A stretch of DNA of 64,000 bases from Bombus terrestris (GCF_910591885.1 NC_063274.1:2232001-2296000), one strand, 5' to 3'. Positions 25,279-40,200 are shown, counted from the stretch's first letter. A program made the numbers and translations. Notes: generated from the sequence alone by a model not told the origin.

Positions 25279-28200
25279 GTAAGTATACCGAGTATAGTTT
25301 TTATATATTGAAGTCAATAACCGATAAATCGATCCTTTAAACTACGTATATGAATAAATTATAAACTCGTAGATATTTCGGAAATATTTGTAACCCTGTT
25401 CTTTTCGAAACATAAAGTTTGATTTCAAAAAGTTTAATCGCAAAAAAGTAGCAATATCATTAATCAGCTGTAAAAGAATCGGAAAAGGATTATAAAGAAT
25501 CCTCAAAATGTAAAGGACTAAAACATTTAAATTGAAAAATTTATCAAACACCTCACCGATATTTTCAAGCAATTGCACAAGTAGAAATCAAAATAGTTAA
25601 ACGCATAAATAGACCTGTGGATGAAATAGATGAAATATATTTTATATTGATTTAGCCTATTTGTAAATTCGTGTTCTCTATTCAGATGAAAATTGATACG
25701 TTTCGTATGAAATGCCATGTAATAGCTTATACCGTCATTCGCAGGCAGAGTTCACTGTCGCAGTTTTAAATAGACCTTTCGGTCTAACGCCAGAGTTTCA
25801 TGCGATAGCGGTACATACGAATATACCTATTGTGCCAATGTCATCCCGTAAATCGTGTTACGTTTTTCGTTTTACTTGTAACACAATGCGGAGCATCTAA
25901 AACTGATCGATCACGAATGTGCTTTTATCAGAATAGTCTAAAAATAGTTTAGCTTTAGCTTGTCTTTTCTTCCATTGCTCGTCGTATGAAATATTTTTGT
26001 GGAATATTTCATTAATAAAAATGTGCTAGACTCTTCATTTATTGGGCAGAATGTAATCAGATTAATCATCACAATCGTTACGTATCAATTAACAAAAATT
26101 TTCATTTTAGACTTCGAAATTTCGAAAATTTGAATAGAAGTATGATTTTATTGAATTTCAACGTGATAAATCTCAAAAAGATTTTCAGGATCAGGTATGA
26201 ATATTTGATTTGTTTGTTCCCAGTTCTCAGAGAAAAAATAATACATATATGTAATCCATTCATATACTGGTTCAAGGTACCATATTTTGAGCTTACCCTT
26301 TTTAACTCGCCCTCCATGAACATCAAATTGGTTTACGAAAATATCTTCGTTAATAACAATATCAACGTCGAGCAATTTGTTAGTGTATTACGTTTAAACT
26401 GTTACAATTTACTATTTCCTTAACTTCAAATACGTAATAAAGTAGACATTTTTTCTCGTTCGACAATTCCACTTATACAATTACTTCCTCGAAATTACCA
26501 TTCCATTAACTTTATTAAGATGTAACAGAAAGCATAAAAGCACAAATTTTCATTACTGGGTGATTAATTCCCTGTCTGCAAGCAACCATTAATAACGAAC
26601 TACATCACATGACATATCTTTTTTCGTGGATCTAACTACAATGATTAAGCTAATTGTAAGAAATAAAACAAAATCTTTAATCCTTTTTCTTCAATGGTAA
26701 TATTTCAGTTCGTGTGATACGAATTCTCATAAGACGTCAGATCTGCAATGTGTTGCAAAATTATTTGTACAATCGAGAATCTAATAAAAGATATGAAATG
26801 TAATACGCCTTTCCCCCAGCAAAACGAGCATTCTTTTTACGTTATAACTGCGATGAGTTCCCTCGTACATGCAAATTGAAACTTTTTTTTAATATCTTTT
26901 ACAATTTTATTATCACAGAATCTTATCTCATATTTCTAAATAAAAATGATTGAAAAGTTCTTTACTTTATTATTTCTAAATTTTTGTCGAGCTTTCGCCT
27001 GTGCAAATAATTCTATGACTCCACTATACATTATATTATGTCCGCGATAAAATAAACACTCGACGAATGATCGCAAAAGGTCATTCTGTCTGCATCAACG
27101 CGCTCGAAAAGATCGGCAAGCTTTTGATCGTGAAAGAGTTCAGGGTGCTGGAAATTCTTTTTGGAGACATGTTGCTCGTTGCATGCCAGAAACGTAATTT
27201 CGGGAATGGCATGCCATCGTGACACCGACAACCGTGTAGATGTCTGGCAGCGAGACATAATCTTTTGAAGCTGCTGGCACTAGCAGATAGCGGATGTCGC
27301 ACCGATATCGTTGCTCGATCTCTCTTGGTATCGATTGTTTGCATCTATTCGTATGCCTAACGAAAGATCGATGCCCTGCCATGTTCCACAACGCTACGAG
27401 GGGACGATTAAAAACGGTTCTTTGTAGATCGTGAATATCGATACCTTTCCACCTGGGCATTCTTTATCCGTGACAAATTCATTCTACCGATTTTCTCGTA
27501 CCTTTACCCTATCGCGTGTTGACGTGTCGTGATAAAAGGATTCGACTAAATTGCGCGTTTAAAAGTTAAAATAAATGTTTTACCACTATGGAATTAGAAA
27601 AATTTTACAGAAAGATATCTTTTAAAGAAAGATATTAAATGGGAATTTTTATAAAGTCAAATCGCACTTTATTATTAGTTCCAGTTGTATTTATTTACAA
27701 TTAATAATGATTATTCGTGTTTCAGGTTTGAGGATACGATTGGCTAACTTGTTCTTCAAGCTACTAACATGCTTCTTATACATATTCAGAGTGATCACCG
27801 ACAACGATCCAACTTACGCAGCATGGTGAGCTTTATACTCGATGTTGTTATTTTAACTAACTCTGTGTTAATGTCTGTCAGCGATTTTCAATCGTTAAAA
27901 ACTTTCTTAAAATTGTAACGATATAAAAAAGATCGTTGTGAGTATATGTCGATTTCTTCGATGAGTATATGTCAATTAATTACTTTTATGCGACGAATTC
28001 TGTATTTTTAAAATAATCAATTTTAATTCTATCTTAATTATCTCTCGCAAAGATATCAAAATTGTACATTCTTTTCTTTTTCTTGAAAAAAAATTCCTAC
28101 CAAATATATCTTCAGCCAATCAAGTAAAAAATATTTTAATCAAAGTAATTCTACAGTACCGCAAACAAAGAAAAGATTTCTACCAAATATATCTTCAGCC

Positions 28201-31200
28201 AATCAAGTAAAAAATATTTTAATCAAAGTAATTCTACAGTATCGCAAACAAAGAAAAGATTTTCTCTGTCATTTCATTTTGTTTTAACTTGGTAATGTTT
28301 CACTGCAATGCGACAATGAGAAAGAATTTCTACTGGAAGACGAAGGAAACCATTTCAAGTCGCGATTCGAAATTATGATATTTCGGAAAACGAGCTATCA
28401 TAGCCGAAAATGAAAGCGAGATTAGATTTCGCGGGTTGATATACCATTTTCCTATTACAAGTCTCTAACATTCTCGATATTGTTTAAGTACTTTTAGCCC
28501 TCTTACCTTCTTATGGATCTTCAATTTACTTCCACGTTCTCTTCTATCTGTCGTATTACCGAAATTACTATCCTTCGGCGTCCAATATCTCTTCACTCCT
28601 CCTTCCAACGTTGCATTCCTAACTTCTTTCATGATCTTTATTTTTTTAGTTCTTTCTTTACGACAAATATAAGATTACTAACGTTGTTATAACATTGCCT
28701 CTATTTTTTAATCTCTTCGATATATAATCGAATTATTTCGTCATATTTAATCTTCAAATTCTCAAACTCCATAGTACAATTAGTCAGATACCATTGCAGT
28801 GTACGTTAAGCAGTTGCCCTGTCGTCATAGTCGACTATCTACTTTCGAAAATTTCCGTGAAATTATAGCGCGTACGCTTTTAAAAAATTTCCTTTGTGCC
28901 CGAGTTTCTCTTCATCAGTAGTGCTTTTAAACCCCAGAAAAAAGGCAAATTCTCTTTTTTTTTCTTTCAGTTACGGTTGCACGCCCGGCAACAAAACCGA
29001 GTTCCTCGCGTCCCAGAATCTTACCGAGGAGGAATTTCAAGAGCATCCGACCATCAACTGGGATGCGATTTTATGGGTGAGAAGGCCGTTGGAATTGTGG
29101 GTCGTCCAGGTGATCCTGGCAATAGTATCACTTACGGAAGCATTGCTGCTCGCCTATCTGGGTTACAAGGTACGCATCCTTTCATTCCCGGGAAATTTGA
29201 TTTCACGCATAATACTCGATTATAGGACATGCGGTCGCTCGTCTGAAATATCTCGTTTCTCCATTGTCGCACAGAGACGTACGAATTTTTAATTGGATAA
29301 TACTTTTCTTATTTTAGTACTTTATTTAAATGCCATTCGATATTTTAAAGAAAATAGCTAATGTAACATACATTGGCTTACAAAAGTATTGGAATATTCG
29401 TAGACATCCCTTATGAATATATTATGTGTTATACAGAACATTAAAAAATATTATTAGTACTATAAAGACACCCGACTGTCGTGATTATATTGATAAACAA
29501 ATTGAAACAAATCTAAAAATATACAGGGTGGTTGGTAACTGGTGGTACAAGCGGAAAGGGGGTGATTCTACGTGAAAAAAGAAGTCGAAAATATAGAATA
29601 CAAATTTTTCGTTTGAGGCTTTGTTTTCGAGAAAATCGACTTTGAATTTAGGCTCGGTACGCCTGCACTTTATCACGTCTCGTTATAACGGATCTCACTG
29701 TAGATCGTTGTCTCGATGGATATTATCGCAGTTTAAGTTTGTTTTTGCCGTAACGGAAAATTAGGAATACATAATGAAATAATATGAAGTAATCATAAAG
29801 TTTATTATTACAAAAATTGCTGAAAATGTTGCCCATTCTGCCGAACACATACTTCTGCTCTTCTAATTAAATTTCTATGAACACTTTCTAACGTATTCGA
29901 TTGTTTTAAAGTATGAAAGGCTACAATAATCTTTTCTTTCAATTGTTCGCAACTTGCGATTTCTTCAGAATAGACAATTGATTTAATATGGCTCCATAAA
30001 TAAAATTCAAAGTCGATTTTCTCGAAAACAAAGCCTCGAACGAAAAATTTTTATTCTATATTTTCGACTCCTTTTTTCGCGTAGAATCACCCCGCTTATA
30101 CCACTAGTTACCAACCACCCTGTATATAGAAATTAGAAGATATTTAGTACAAGTATATATTTCACAGAGATGATACAAATACATTAAAGTACATCAAATT
30201 AATTATACGTTATATTAATAAGCCTCGAATTCAGTAGGACCATCTTCCACGTTTGTGCGTTTTTTACTAAATATATTTGAAATATAGTTGGATACTCAAA
30301 TTAGAAAATTACCGATAAAAATGACAATATCTTCCATACTTCAAATGGAATCACTCATTTTCATCAAATAATTCTGATACTATATCTTAAGAGTTGGCAA
30401 AAACAATTTCCTTGCCTGAAATATATCTAATATGAAAGTAGACTTTTAAATCGAATTGCCAATATTTCAAAACATAGTACCTACATTAACATGACCAAAC
30501 ACTTAGCTCAATTTTTCATATATCAAACCCTAATAACAAATTTTCACAGAAGATGCTCAAATAAATACATTAAAAGATTTCATTCGACGGGGTACCATTT
30601 AGAACCTAATTGACCAGATGCCATCTGTAGAATTACATTTGTCTGAGGAGCATCCGTCGATGAATTCCATTTCCCTTCCGACTTTTTTTGTGCGACAATA
30701 AAGCAGCGAGTTATTTTGCACGTCTGGCTTTCGTATATCTCACTTGGTCGTTTTCCTCTCTATGTGTTTCTCTCTTTTCATTGTTTGCTTATGCATGGTA
30801 GTCCGTGTATGCTCATCTAATCGCCAACCGTTCTGCTGCTGGCTGAACGAATTAGACTAAATAAAACGGAAGTCGAAGGTTCGCGTTGACTGGCATTGAA
30901 TACCGTGGTGTATGTAACCGAGAGTCAGAAAGTTAGAGATGCTAGTTGGCTGACTAGCTAGAAGCTTTTCCAACCAATTTGCTGGCTTCATAGAGAGTAG
31001 CTTTTTCCTACTTTGCTACGGATTATAATTTTTTTTTTTACTGCAGCGAGCCAGGAAAATTCACAAAGAGCTCTCTCTTTGTTCGGTGACTAAAAACGCT
31101 TCTTAGGAAGGAGAGATTTTGTGGCAAGCGCGAAATATTTGATTCTTTATACGTATTCTGACGAAACATTCCTAAGAAGCTCGCTTTTATTTTACGCGTA

Positions 31201-34200
31201 ATAAGAAAAATTCAATTGAGCCGTCTGAAATCCTCTTGCGTCTCTTTCCGTTGCTCTCGAGAACATTCCGTTCGGGCAACGAAATTTTCTTTCCACCCGT
31301 AAGGATCACTTCCTGACTATGTGTTTTGCTTTTAACATTTCAACTTTGCTATAATGGTTATTGTGATTTATTGTATACCTATGTGTATGCATGTATAGTC
31401 GGTCACAAAAGTTTATGGTGTTTACATACATCTGTTGAATCTGTTGAGACAGCTCTGGCAATATTTTTAGTATCAAATTTTACTTTCATTGGATCGAGAC
31501 TCGTGTTTAAAAGAAAATAAATAAAAAGAAATAGCACATATTAGAAACAAGATATATCAGATTTAATTTAAAGTACAAGACAAGTAATTTTCTGGTGTAA
31601 AAAAATGGATTCTCCGTTTCTCTCAATGAATCAGACACATACAATTCGACGAATATACATAGATTTTTTTGACTGACTGTACATGTTATTTAGATTATAT
31701 TCGTGATAGATATATTTGTAATAAAAAATTGATGTGATTTTTGTTCTTTTATCTATTCGAGTTTTTCTATTGCAACTAGCACGAAATTTTAACGCCTCCC
31801 TGCTTCTCGCTCAGCTTCCTCGTCGTTCTGCAATTTCGTCCTGATTATTTTTCAACTCGACAAATCGATGACGAGCTATCATATTATAAACAGATGAATA
31901 TTAGTGTTAAAACGATTTTTCTGGTTTCTAGCCTGTCGAACTCGATCGAGTTATAAACATTTTGCACTGAAAGTTTAGGCACGATCCTCGAGAAATATAA
32001 AACCAATGCAATTTCACTGGTGCAATACAAAATTTTGCAAACTTCGGCTCGACTTGACGGTAGTCACAAAACACGTCGGCTTCTATTCAAAAGTTTTTCC
32101 TTATTTCGCTTCAAAAGTAAACCGGGAAATCTGTGGAAGACTTACGAACGCATGAAAGTTCGACTTGAGTAGTTATACCTAAATTCCAATTTCATTTCTG
32201 GCTGCGAGCACTTTTGTCGAAAAAAGGACGTTTAAGAAATCGAATATTTTTATTCCATACCGACCGCTTCGTGGATTTTCCGCGGTCCGATGTGATTTGA
32301 ATTAGACATATAACATACTTTGCCTTTCAAATTTATGGTATAACACTATTCATAAGTTATATAAGATATTTATTTTCCAAAAGGATATTGTTTAATACAT
32401 AGGCAGTTGTAGAAAAATATTTACAGTTAGGCAAGCTAAGGCTAGTAAGATTTGTTTTATGTTTAAATTAGGTTCAAAAGTTTGAAGGTTTGTTTTAGGA
32501 CTCGAAGAAACAAGAAATATATATAATGTGTCACGCAATTAGTGTCAGTTTAATGTACTTCCTGTACGATTAAAAGCAGAGAACTTGTTTCGTTATGATC
32601 TATTTGATTACTATCACGATACATTTACAAAATTAATTCCTTCTTTCTTAACGAAGGAGGCGAATTCTCGTTTCTCCCGCGACTTTTTTCGCGAAATTGT
32701 TGCCTATTGATGCCTATTTGTTGAAAAAGATGGATAATATAGACAAGGGCATATACAGCAAGTGTCCAAGGTATAAAGAGAAATAAATTATATACAAAGA
32801 ATATTATCTGCATGATAGTAAGTTAAAAGTTCAGAGCCATATTATTAGTCAAAAACGTAAAATAAAAACATTTCTTTTTTAACTGCATATGCAAAGCACC
32901 AAGAAGCACAAAGTATAATTTTAGTAATAAAGAGAGAAAATTCCATTTTGTATATTTGGGTTGCATGGATCGTTACGTCAAAAGAAAGATTACAGCAATA
33001 AGAGTTTGAACTTTGTTATACTATTTAATTTCTCTTTTTATCGCCTTTTCTCAACTTTCAACCGATTCTGCGATACCATTTACTTTTATGTAAGTACGTC
33101 TGTTCTACTCTAAATTGCAAATTTAATATAAAAATTTCTGCCAAAGTCATGACTACCGGTCAAACATAGTGTCTAGCAGCGTCTATTAAACTGTTGTATC
33201 TTGTATTTCTGCTTGTTTAAATGTCGTGGAATAACCATAACCAATTTCTAGAATTACTTGCATGGAAAAACGTTCTTCGTTGACCACTCAGCTAATAATG
33301 TGTCACAGAAATGAAAATAGTGAAACTTTTCAGGACATTCTCTTAGGGATCAAAGGCTTTTCTAATGAAAATGATACCAAGTATAATTGTATTTAACTGT
33401 CATTAGGTTATGGAATTCATATACATGTAGTATCGTGGACAAAAAGGCCTAAGATATCGATCGAACCATAAACAATGTCGCGAGAGCCGAGGTGTCGTCG
33501 GGTCTATCAATGTGTCGTCGGTCCTTTCCAGTGAATAGTTTCGTAGAGAAGGTCTACGTGACCCTGGCCACGGGTGTTTGCGGAACACGCGTGGTGGGAC
33601 GAAAAAAGACAAAGGGATGCTAGAGACAGTGTCAGCTGAGAAGTCGTACAGAGTTAGTTGAAAAGTCAGAGAGAGTTTTTTTTTTTTATTTGTTTGAATA
33701 TTTCCAATCAATTCTCGTTGAAAATTTTCAGTAACTTCATTTAGCGTGATACTGTAACATAGTTTATAATAGTTTATATTGTTGATTCTAGTTGGATCTA
33801 AGCACTTAATCTAAAGGGTATTTTCTTTTTAGTCCGCGGATCTGGTCCGTCGTGTCAAGTAGTTGGGTGACTAATGGGTTGTGGTGGTTGTTGATTCTTG
33901 TGTTATATCTGCTTCTGGACTTGTATATTTCTTCTTTGACTGTGGGTATCTTGAGGTCGCGGTGGATTGTATCGTTGGTAACATACCAGGGTGAAGTCAG
34001 AGAGAGTGAGTGCAGAAGCCGGAGAGTGTGAGTGAAGGAGCCGGAGAGTATGAATCGGGAAGTTGAGAGCCGAGTATGATAATAAGACGTACGACGATAT
34101 TGTAATCAGTTCGTTGTATCGAGTATTGCTTGTTAAACTAAAACATCATTACTTGTCCTTACTCTAAGACCCATTAAGTTGCTACATACATATGCCTTTG

Positions 34201-37200
34201 ATGATATTCAAGGAATATCATTACTTGTCCTTACTCTAAGACCCATTAAGTTGCTACATACATATGCCTTTGATGATATTCAAGGAATATTATGACGTAT
34301 AATAGCAGTTTATCTTCAGACAAGTAATTTCAATCAGCAGTAATTTGTTTAATCAAACAATAACTAAAATCTCCTTCCAATAAGTTCTACTTTAAATGAT
34401 AGTGGATCTGCGTTATACCTAAAATAACGAATGGGATGGAATTGTACATCACACTTAGCATTCTTCATTCTTCATCCACCCTTCGTTGATATACGAGGCC
34501 CAATTCCAAATTTTTTTCTCGTTGATCAATTTTACAATTTATTTATTTAATTCTAATTCTTCGATTATTGACGTCGATGCTTTTGTTTACCTTATGTGAA
34601 ATTCAACAAATAATCCCAACTTACTTTAATATCAGACGAAACACATTAATCGTGGAATCGTTAGTAATATTTTGGATAATCCGACACATCATAAACTACA
34701 TCAAAATTCATTCGTAAACTTCACAACCTTGCCGTGTGAAGACATAAAGCGAATCGATTACGAAAGTCATAGAAATTACAAAGAAAGTCATAAAACGCAG
34801 TTACTGTCATCGAGGCTCGTGAAATTGTTCACCGCTGGTGTTGGATTGTAACAAGCCGGTTGCCTTTGCACGTGCAGGATCCTCGATAACATCTCTAACG
34901 ATGTGTTGCGGTCGCCGATCGGTGGTAGCACGCTATTCGCTAATCGAACATTCCAGCGACCCGATTCGTCACGTTCTAACAACCGACAAACTCGATAACG
35001 CTACGTTGATATCACGTAAAACGTGATGATCGAGTTGCTGCTCGTACCTATACGCATTCCAGTTGTAAAATTCCAAAACATATTCCTATAAAGTTCTATG
35101 AAACTCTGATACCATACAAAAAATCGTCGATTACGAGAATGGGGAAACAATCTTTTTTTTTTTTTTAATAGTCTACGTAGCTTGTTCTTTTTCTACCCAT
35201 TTTTCTCTTGTTTCTTCTCTGTATTGTTGTCTTCCATCATTTTCATGATTTATCGACGTCATTAAAGATATAGTCGGTGTCGTTACGTTATTATTATTAT
35301 TGTCATCGCAGTTATTGCTACCACCGGATGTTATTGTCACAGTTTCGGATTTATTCTCTTACGTATGTTCTACCCTCCATGGGAGCGTGTCGCCGATACT
35401 ACTTGTCATCCCTGTTAGCCGCCGTTTCTTTTTAATATTGTCCGTTTTATGGACTGACGCGGCGATTTTAAATCGCGGAGTTATTGTAGTTTGAACAGTT
35501 AACCGAGTGTCGCGTCGATATTATACTTCTGTTCTGCGATTATATTTAGAGTGGTGAGCGTATGAATAGGGAATGTTTGCTCATAAATTCAAATAATTGC
35601 ATTACGAAAAGCTTTTCTTTCTTTTTTCTATAATATAGTACCTAAAGATATAGTTTCTGTGACCTGGAACGATATAAAGATCAAATGGTTCCAAAATCTT
35701 TATTTCGGTTAATAATTACGAAGTAAATTAAGTTAGGTTTGATGCATAAATATATCCAACTAGAAATTATTTCCAATAATTCAAATGTAGCTTCAAGACG
35801 CTAAACCAAATTGACCGGAAGACAAATTGAATTCTCTAACTTACGTAAGAATTATTTCGTCAATTTTAAATAATTATAAGGTAAATATTTAAAAATCTAA
35901 TATGCAATCTCCCGTCTCATCAAATATTCTAAGGAAATGCTTTCTCTTTATACTCTACAATACAATCTATTCGTATCCTTCCGTGTCCTCCGGCACAATG
36001 CATTTGCATAGATTCGAACTTTGTATCTGCCTCTGTAAAAAGAAACGAGCAATACACACACACAAGGTTGTACCTTTCAACAAACCACTTTCGTGTGATC
36101 GTTACACCTCGCTCGAGGACAATCTGCTTGAAAAGTTCTCAAACAGTGTCGACATGCTCGAAATCGACGAGTGATCTCTCGTATGACGGATTGTCGAGTT
36201 AACCGAAACAGTCCGTCAGAAAATAGGATTACCGAGAACCACACAGTTCCACGGCTTTCGATTCTATCTCGGAATTGCGAAGGAGAACGCGCGCAAGGTC
36301 TCGATACTCCAAGTGACAGCGAATGCTCGGATATCATTCGACACACGCGAATACTCCAGAACATATACGCAAACGGTGTATTTTGTTCATGTACGTTCGT
36401 TCACGAACACGATTGGTAATTGTGTATTTGACCTGTCTCATCGAGGGGAGTTTCACCTCAGCCTAAGGCTAATGATGGTTGAGTGGCTTACTGTTTTGAG
36501 AAACGATACGCGTTCGTATCTTCTTCATTTAGTCACTAGGAGTCTTAGATCATCGGTTGGATAAAGGTAATTTAAAAAATGAATATAAGAAAATAGATGT
36601 TCGAATAAATTTGCCCTTTAGTGCTAAGAATATGATGTAAAACACGAGCTTAGATGTTTATATTTAGTAATTCACTTCGTACTTAGAAAAATTCCAAACA
36701 TTTCGTATAAATTAATATCTAGTTTAATTGACAGATAAATGATTCTGATGTCACTTATATTATTATCTAGAAATTATCGATACCGATACGAATAGAAATT
36801 AAAAGATTGTTTTATAAAATTGCTCTCTAAATATCCAAAAATATGAGTAACAAAACGTAAACGTAACTTATCTTAAATTATAAACCCAATTTGTTCACAC
36901 ATTGTTCATTGTTTTAGATACACTTATTCATTGTTAAAATAGAAAAAAAAGCAAAATTAAAGTCAACAGGTATTTTTATAAAATTACGAATTAACGAAAA
37001 CTGTCCCATATTCCTGATATTCCCCAATTTCTTTCCGTTTACACACTTAGCTACAATTGTTTAAAGAACAGTGCTTGAACTCCAGAAAAGACGAAATTAC
37101 AAACGAAATCAGAATCCCTGTTAAAAAAATCTGTCCATTGTTTGCAATAAATTTTACTTTGTTAAAACTTGTCGGCGACTGTACACGAACGATCTTTGAA

Positions 37201-40200
37201 AAATATTTTCGACACGATTTTCATCTCAGATCCCTTGACACGCTCTTCTCGAAAGAGTGTTACATCTGCGCAACAACGTTTAATAGGATGTTTATGGTTT
37301 AGGGCAGCAGCCTTCAGAAAGATACTCCTTTCGTCGCGCGATAGACGTTTTTCTACCATGAAAATTGCATTCGCCTGCTGTTCGTAAATCTCCGGGGATA
37401 TTAATAATTGCGAAATCCTGCAGGAAAGGTTGATCCAGTTATCGTGTGGGAGCACCGCTGCTAGATTTTTAAAGCTTTGATGAGCTTTCGAGAAAGCTGC
37501 TGATTTAGTTCGTAGACACTCCAGACTTAGCTATTTCGTTCCAATTTTATCCGAAGGTCGTTGATTGCCAACGGAAATTAATGTTTATTTATATCTTCCA
37601 AACTTTAATATTTTATTATCTGTTGGCTTTTTGTTCATACCTAATATTTAAATTTTCTTTATCTTTTCTTACATTTAAAATTTCCATTTTCATTTATCAG
37701 TTTTCTTATAGATGAGATGCAATCGAATTTTTTTTCTCTATCTACATTTAGACCCTTTTTATTTATATCTACACCTAAAATTTGTATTACTCTTTACTAC
37801 TACTTTTACCAGTAGATGAGATGCAAATAGAACTATAGATATCTAGAAAAAATACAGCCCACTGAATCACTTTCAACTAAATCACTAACCTTCCCTGCAA
37901 TCTCATATTTTGTGAAAAAATCATTGCTAATATTTATTATGTCAATTTCTGTTCGTGAAACATTTGCGTAGAATCTTTATTCTGAATAATTATTATAAAG
38001 AATCAGAATTGCTATTCCTACTTATATGATTATTATTGTCTTTTATATAATTGAAATCTTCTGTTTTTTGAAAAGAAAAAGTAGTCTATTATGTATTTCT
38101 TATTATTTATTCTTATTGTGTAATTATTTAGCAATAAATCAAAATATGCAATAGATCAAATAGATCAAAATATGTTTCTTACCTAAAAGTTATATTCGAT
38201 AAAACAATTAAAAAATTCAATCTGCATTATAATTTTTATTCACCACTTATTATTGAATTAGAAATTACAGACGAACGACGTACGACAATGAAACCATTAA
38301 TCGCCTTATATTCCGATTTTCAACCCACGAATTAAACAGTCTTTAGATTATAACACGTAGAAAGCCGTAATGCATAAAGGAGTCCGTTGTTGCACGAACG
38401 TCTCGAGAAGATCGTGTTTTCAACCTTCTTCAAACGTAATATCGCTCGTAAGGGAGTATCAAGAGATCTCCGTCGCGATAAAATTGCTGCTTCCTCACAA
38501 ATCTCAAAGATATGCGCAGCCCATCGTTCTTGATTGTTTCTTTGATCCCTATTGTTCCAAGAAAGTAGATGCTGCTATAAGTCAAGAAAAGAAAAACATA
38601 ATTTGGCCGTATCTGATATTTTGTAACGATACTTTCGAAAAAGAGACTAAAAATAATACTTGAACCGTAATAATAATATTTGGTATCGAAACATTCTTCG
38701 TACATCGTATTTTTGTTTTTGGAATTTTTCAGATTTTTGAGTTCAGCGGTATTAAATGTGAATAACCAAAAAAAAAGATATTAGAAAAATGTCAAAATTA
38801 GAAAATATTATTTTACGCAAGATTTATTAGACGAAACTATACTAACGCATATGTGTTATGATTCCACGATATGATGTTAATTAGATTATTCAAAAAAGGA
38901 AAGGAACTTGGTAAAATTTCTTCATTCGACGAATAAAATCATTAATAGATCTATCGTATAATTTTTAATTCATATAAATAAACGAAACAAAATTTATTCG
39001 CGCGTCAGATTTATTTATTAAATAATCTTTAACCAAATATATTCCTTATCTTCCTTTTTGAAATTTACAAAAAAAAAAAAAAAAATATAATATGCGAAGA
39101 AAAAATTCTTACCAAAATTCTTCATCAGACAACTATATAATTTTTGTATGCTCGTAACGAAGAAGTTTCATGAAAAACTTCTAATAATCATCTTTAAACA
39201 ATCCATATTTGCTCATATCGTCAAGCTCGAAATAGTCAACGACCAGTTCTCTTTACACTTATTAATAGTTTCTGAGGATGTTTAGCTGTTTAATAAACTG
39301 AACAAAGTTATGAAAACACATATTCATCCTACAATAAGATAAGAATGTTAAATTATACACAGTTTGATACCCTGCATTTGCTTAGAGTCTTACATTTGGG
39401 TAAAATTCCCCTTGGTTTACACGGAAATTTCCAACTAGCGTGTTACAACGAGCATAAAGTCTGACGTGAATCGTATTTTGTATTAAATTGTTTCAATTTC
39501 GAGCTTTACGACAGCAAAACAGCAGTAAATTTTATAATACCGCGCGGATTTTATCTTTTCTTTTAGTTGCAGAAAAGATACTAACGAGCAACATTTATTA
39601 AATACCATTTCGTATTTAATAATTCTTAACTAAGCACAGGAATTAAGATTTTATCGAATTATTTTATTATATTTTTAATCAAATTAAGTATACAAATTTA
39701 ATTGGGAAATTTTATAAGTTATAAAGTTTGTACGTTAAGCAATTTATTGAGTTTGATTGATGTAAAAATAGAGTTGCTTAAATAAATTGTTTCATTAGAT
39801 TATGATTATCTAAAATGCAAAATTTGTCAACGTTTCAAAAATCAGATTCAAATTAATCGTTTATTGGATTTTAAAAAATCTTTAAACTGCCATTGGAATT
39901 TATCCATCAATCTAGACATGTATATTATTTGAACATTTCTTCGAGCTTTTCCAAACTCAGTGAAAGCTAAAATGTTGATTCATCTCTGTTAACCAAATGA
40001 CTATTTGGCTTGAAATTGTATAGGATATGTTCTCTTGCAGATCAGTGTTCTACCTACGACCAGATATACGTTGACAGGTCACGTTAAAAGATGTATGTAC
40101 GCGGAGATGTGCCACAGTGATTTATGGATTTCACGTCGAAATGAACGTGTCGTTTGTTTCAATTAAACATGGTATTAGAACGCTTTCAGACAGATTCATT

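Larger units (their letters stand above)
33426..34186. mobile_element. Probable solo LTR, interrupted by a LINE
   Basis: It begins TGTAGTATCG and ends GTTGCTACA, giving TG...CA ends with a 5-bp inverted TGTAG/CTACA. The flanking 4 bp are TACA on both sides. Removing the LINE and one target copy leaves about 430 bp, a normal LTR length. The interior is GC-richer than its surroundings and has GA-rich repeats near 34000-34060. No gag/pol remnant is near. The right boundary lies inside the 72-bp duplication and so is ambiguous. Confidence 0.4.

Noticed and set aside
28097..28262. Direct repeats as a CRISPR-like array
   Set aside because: Only two abutting copies with no spacers, in an animal intron.
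37057..37455. Overlapping open frames on both strands
   Set aside because: Three frames are open together over a GC-richer patch, which points to stop-poor composition; none is recognisable or flanked by good splice sites.
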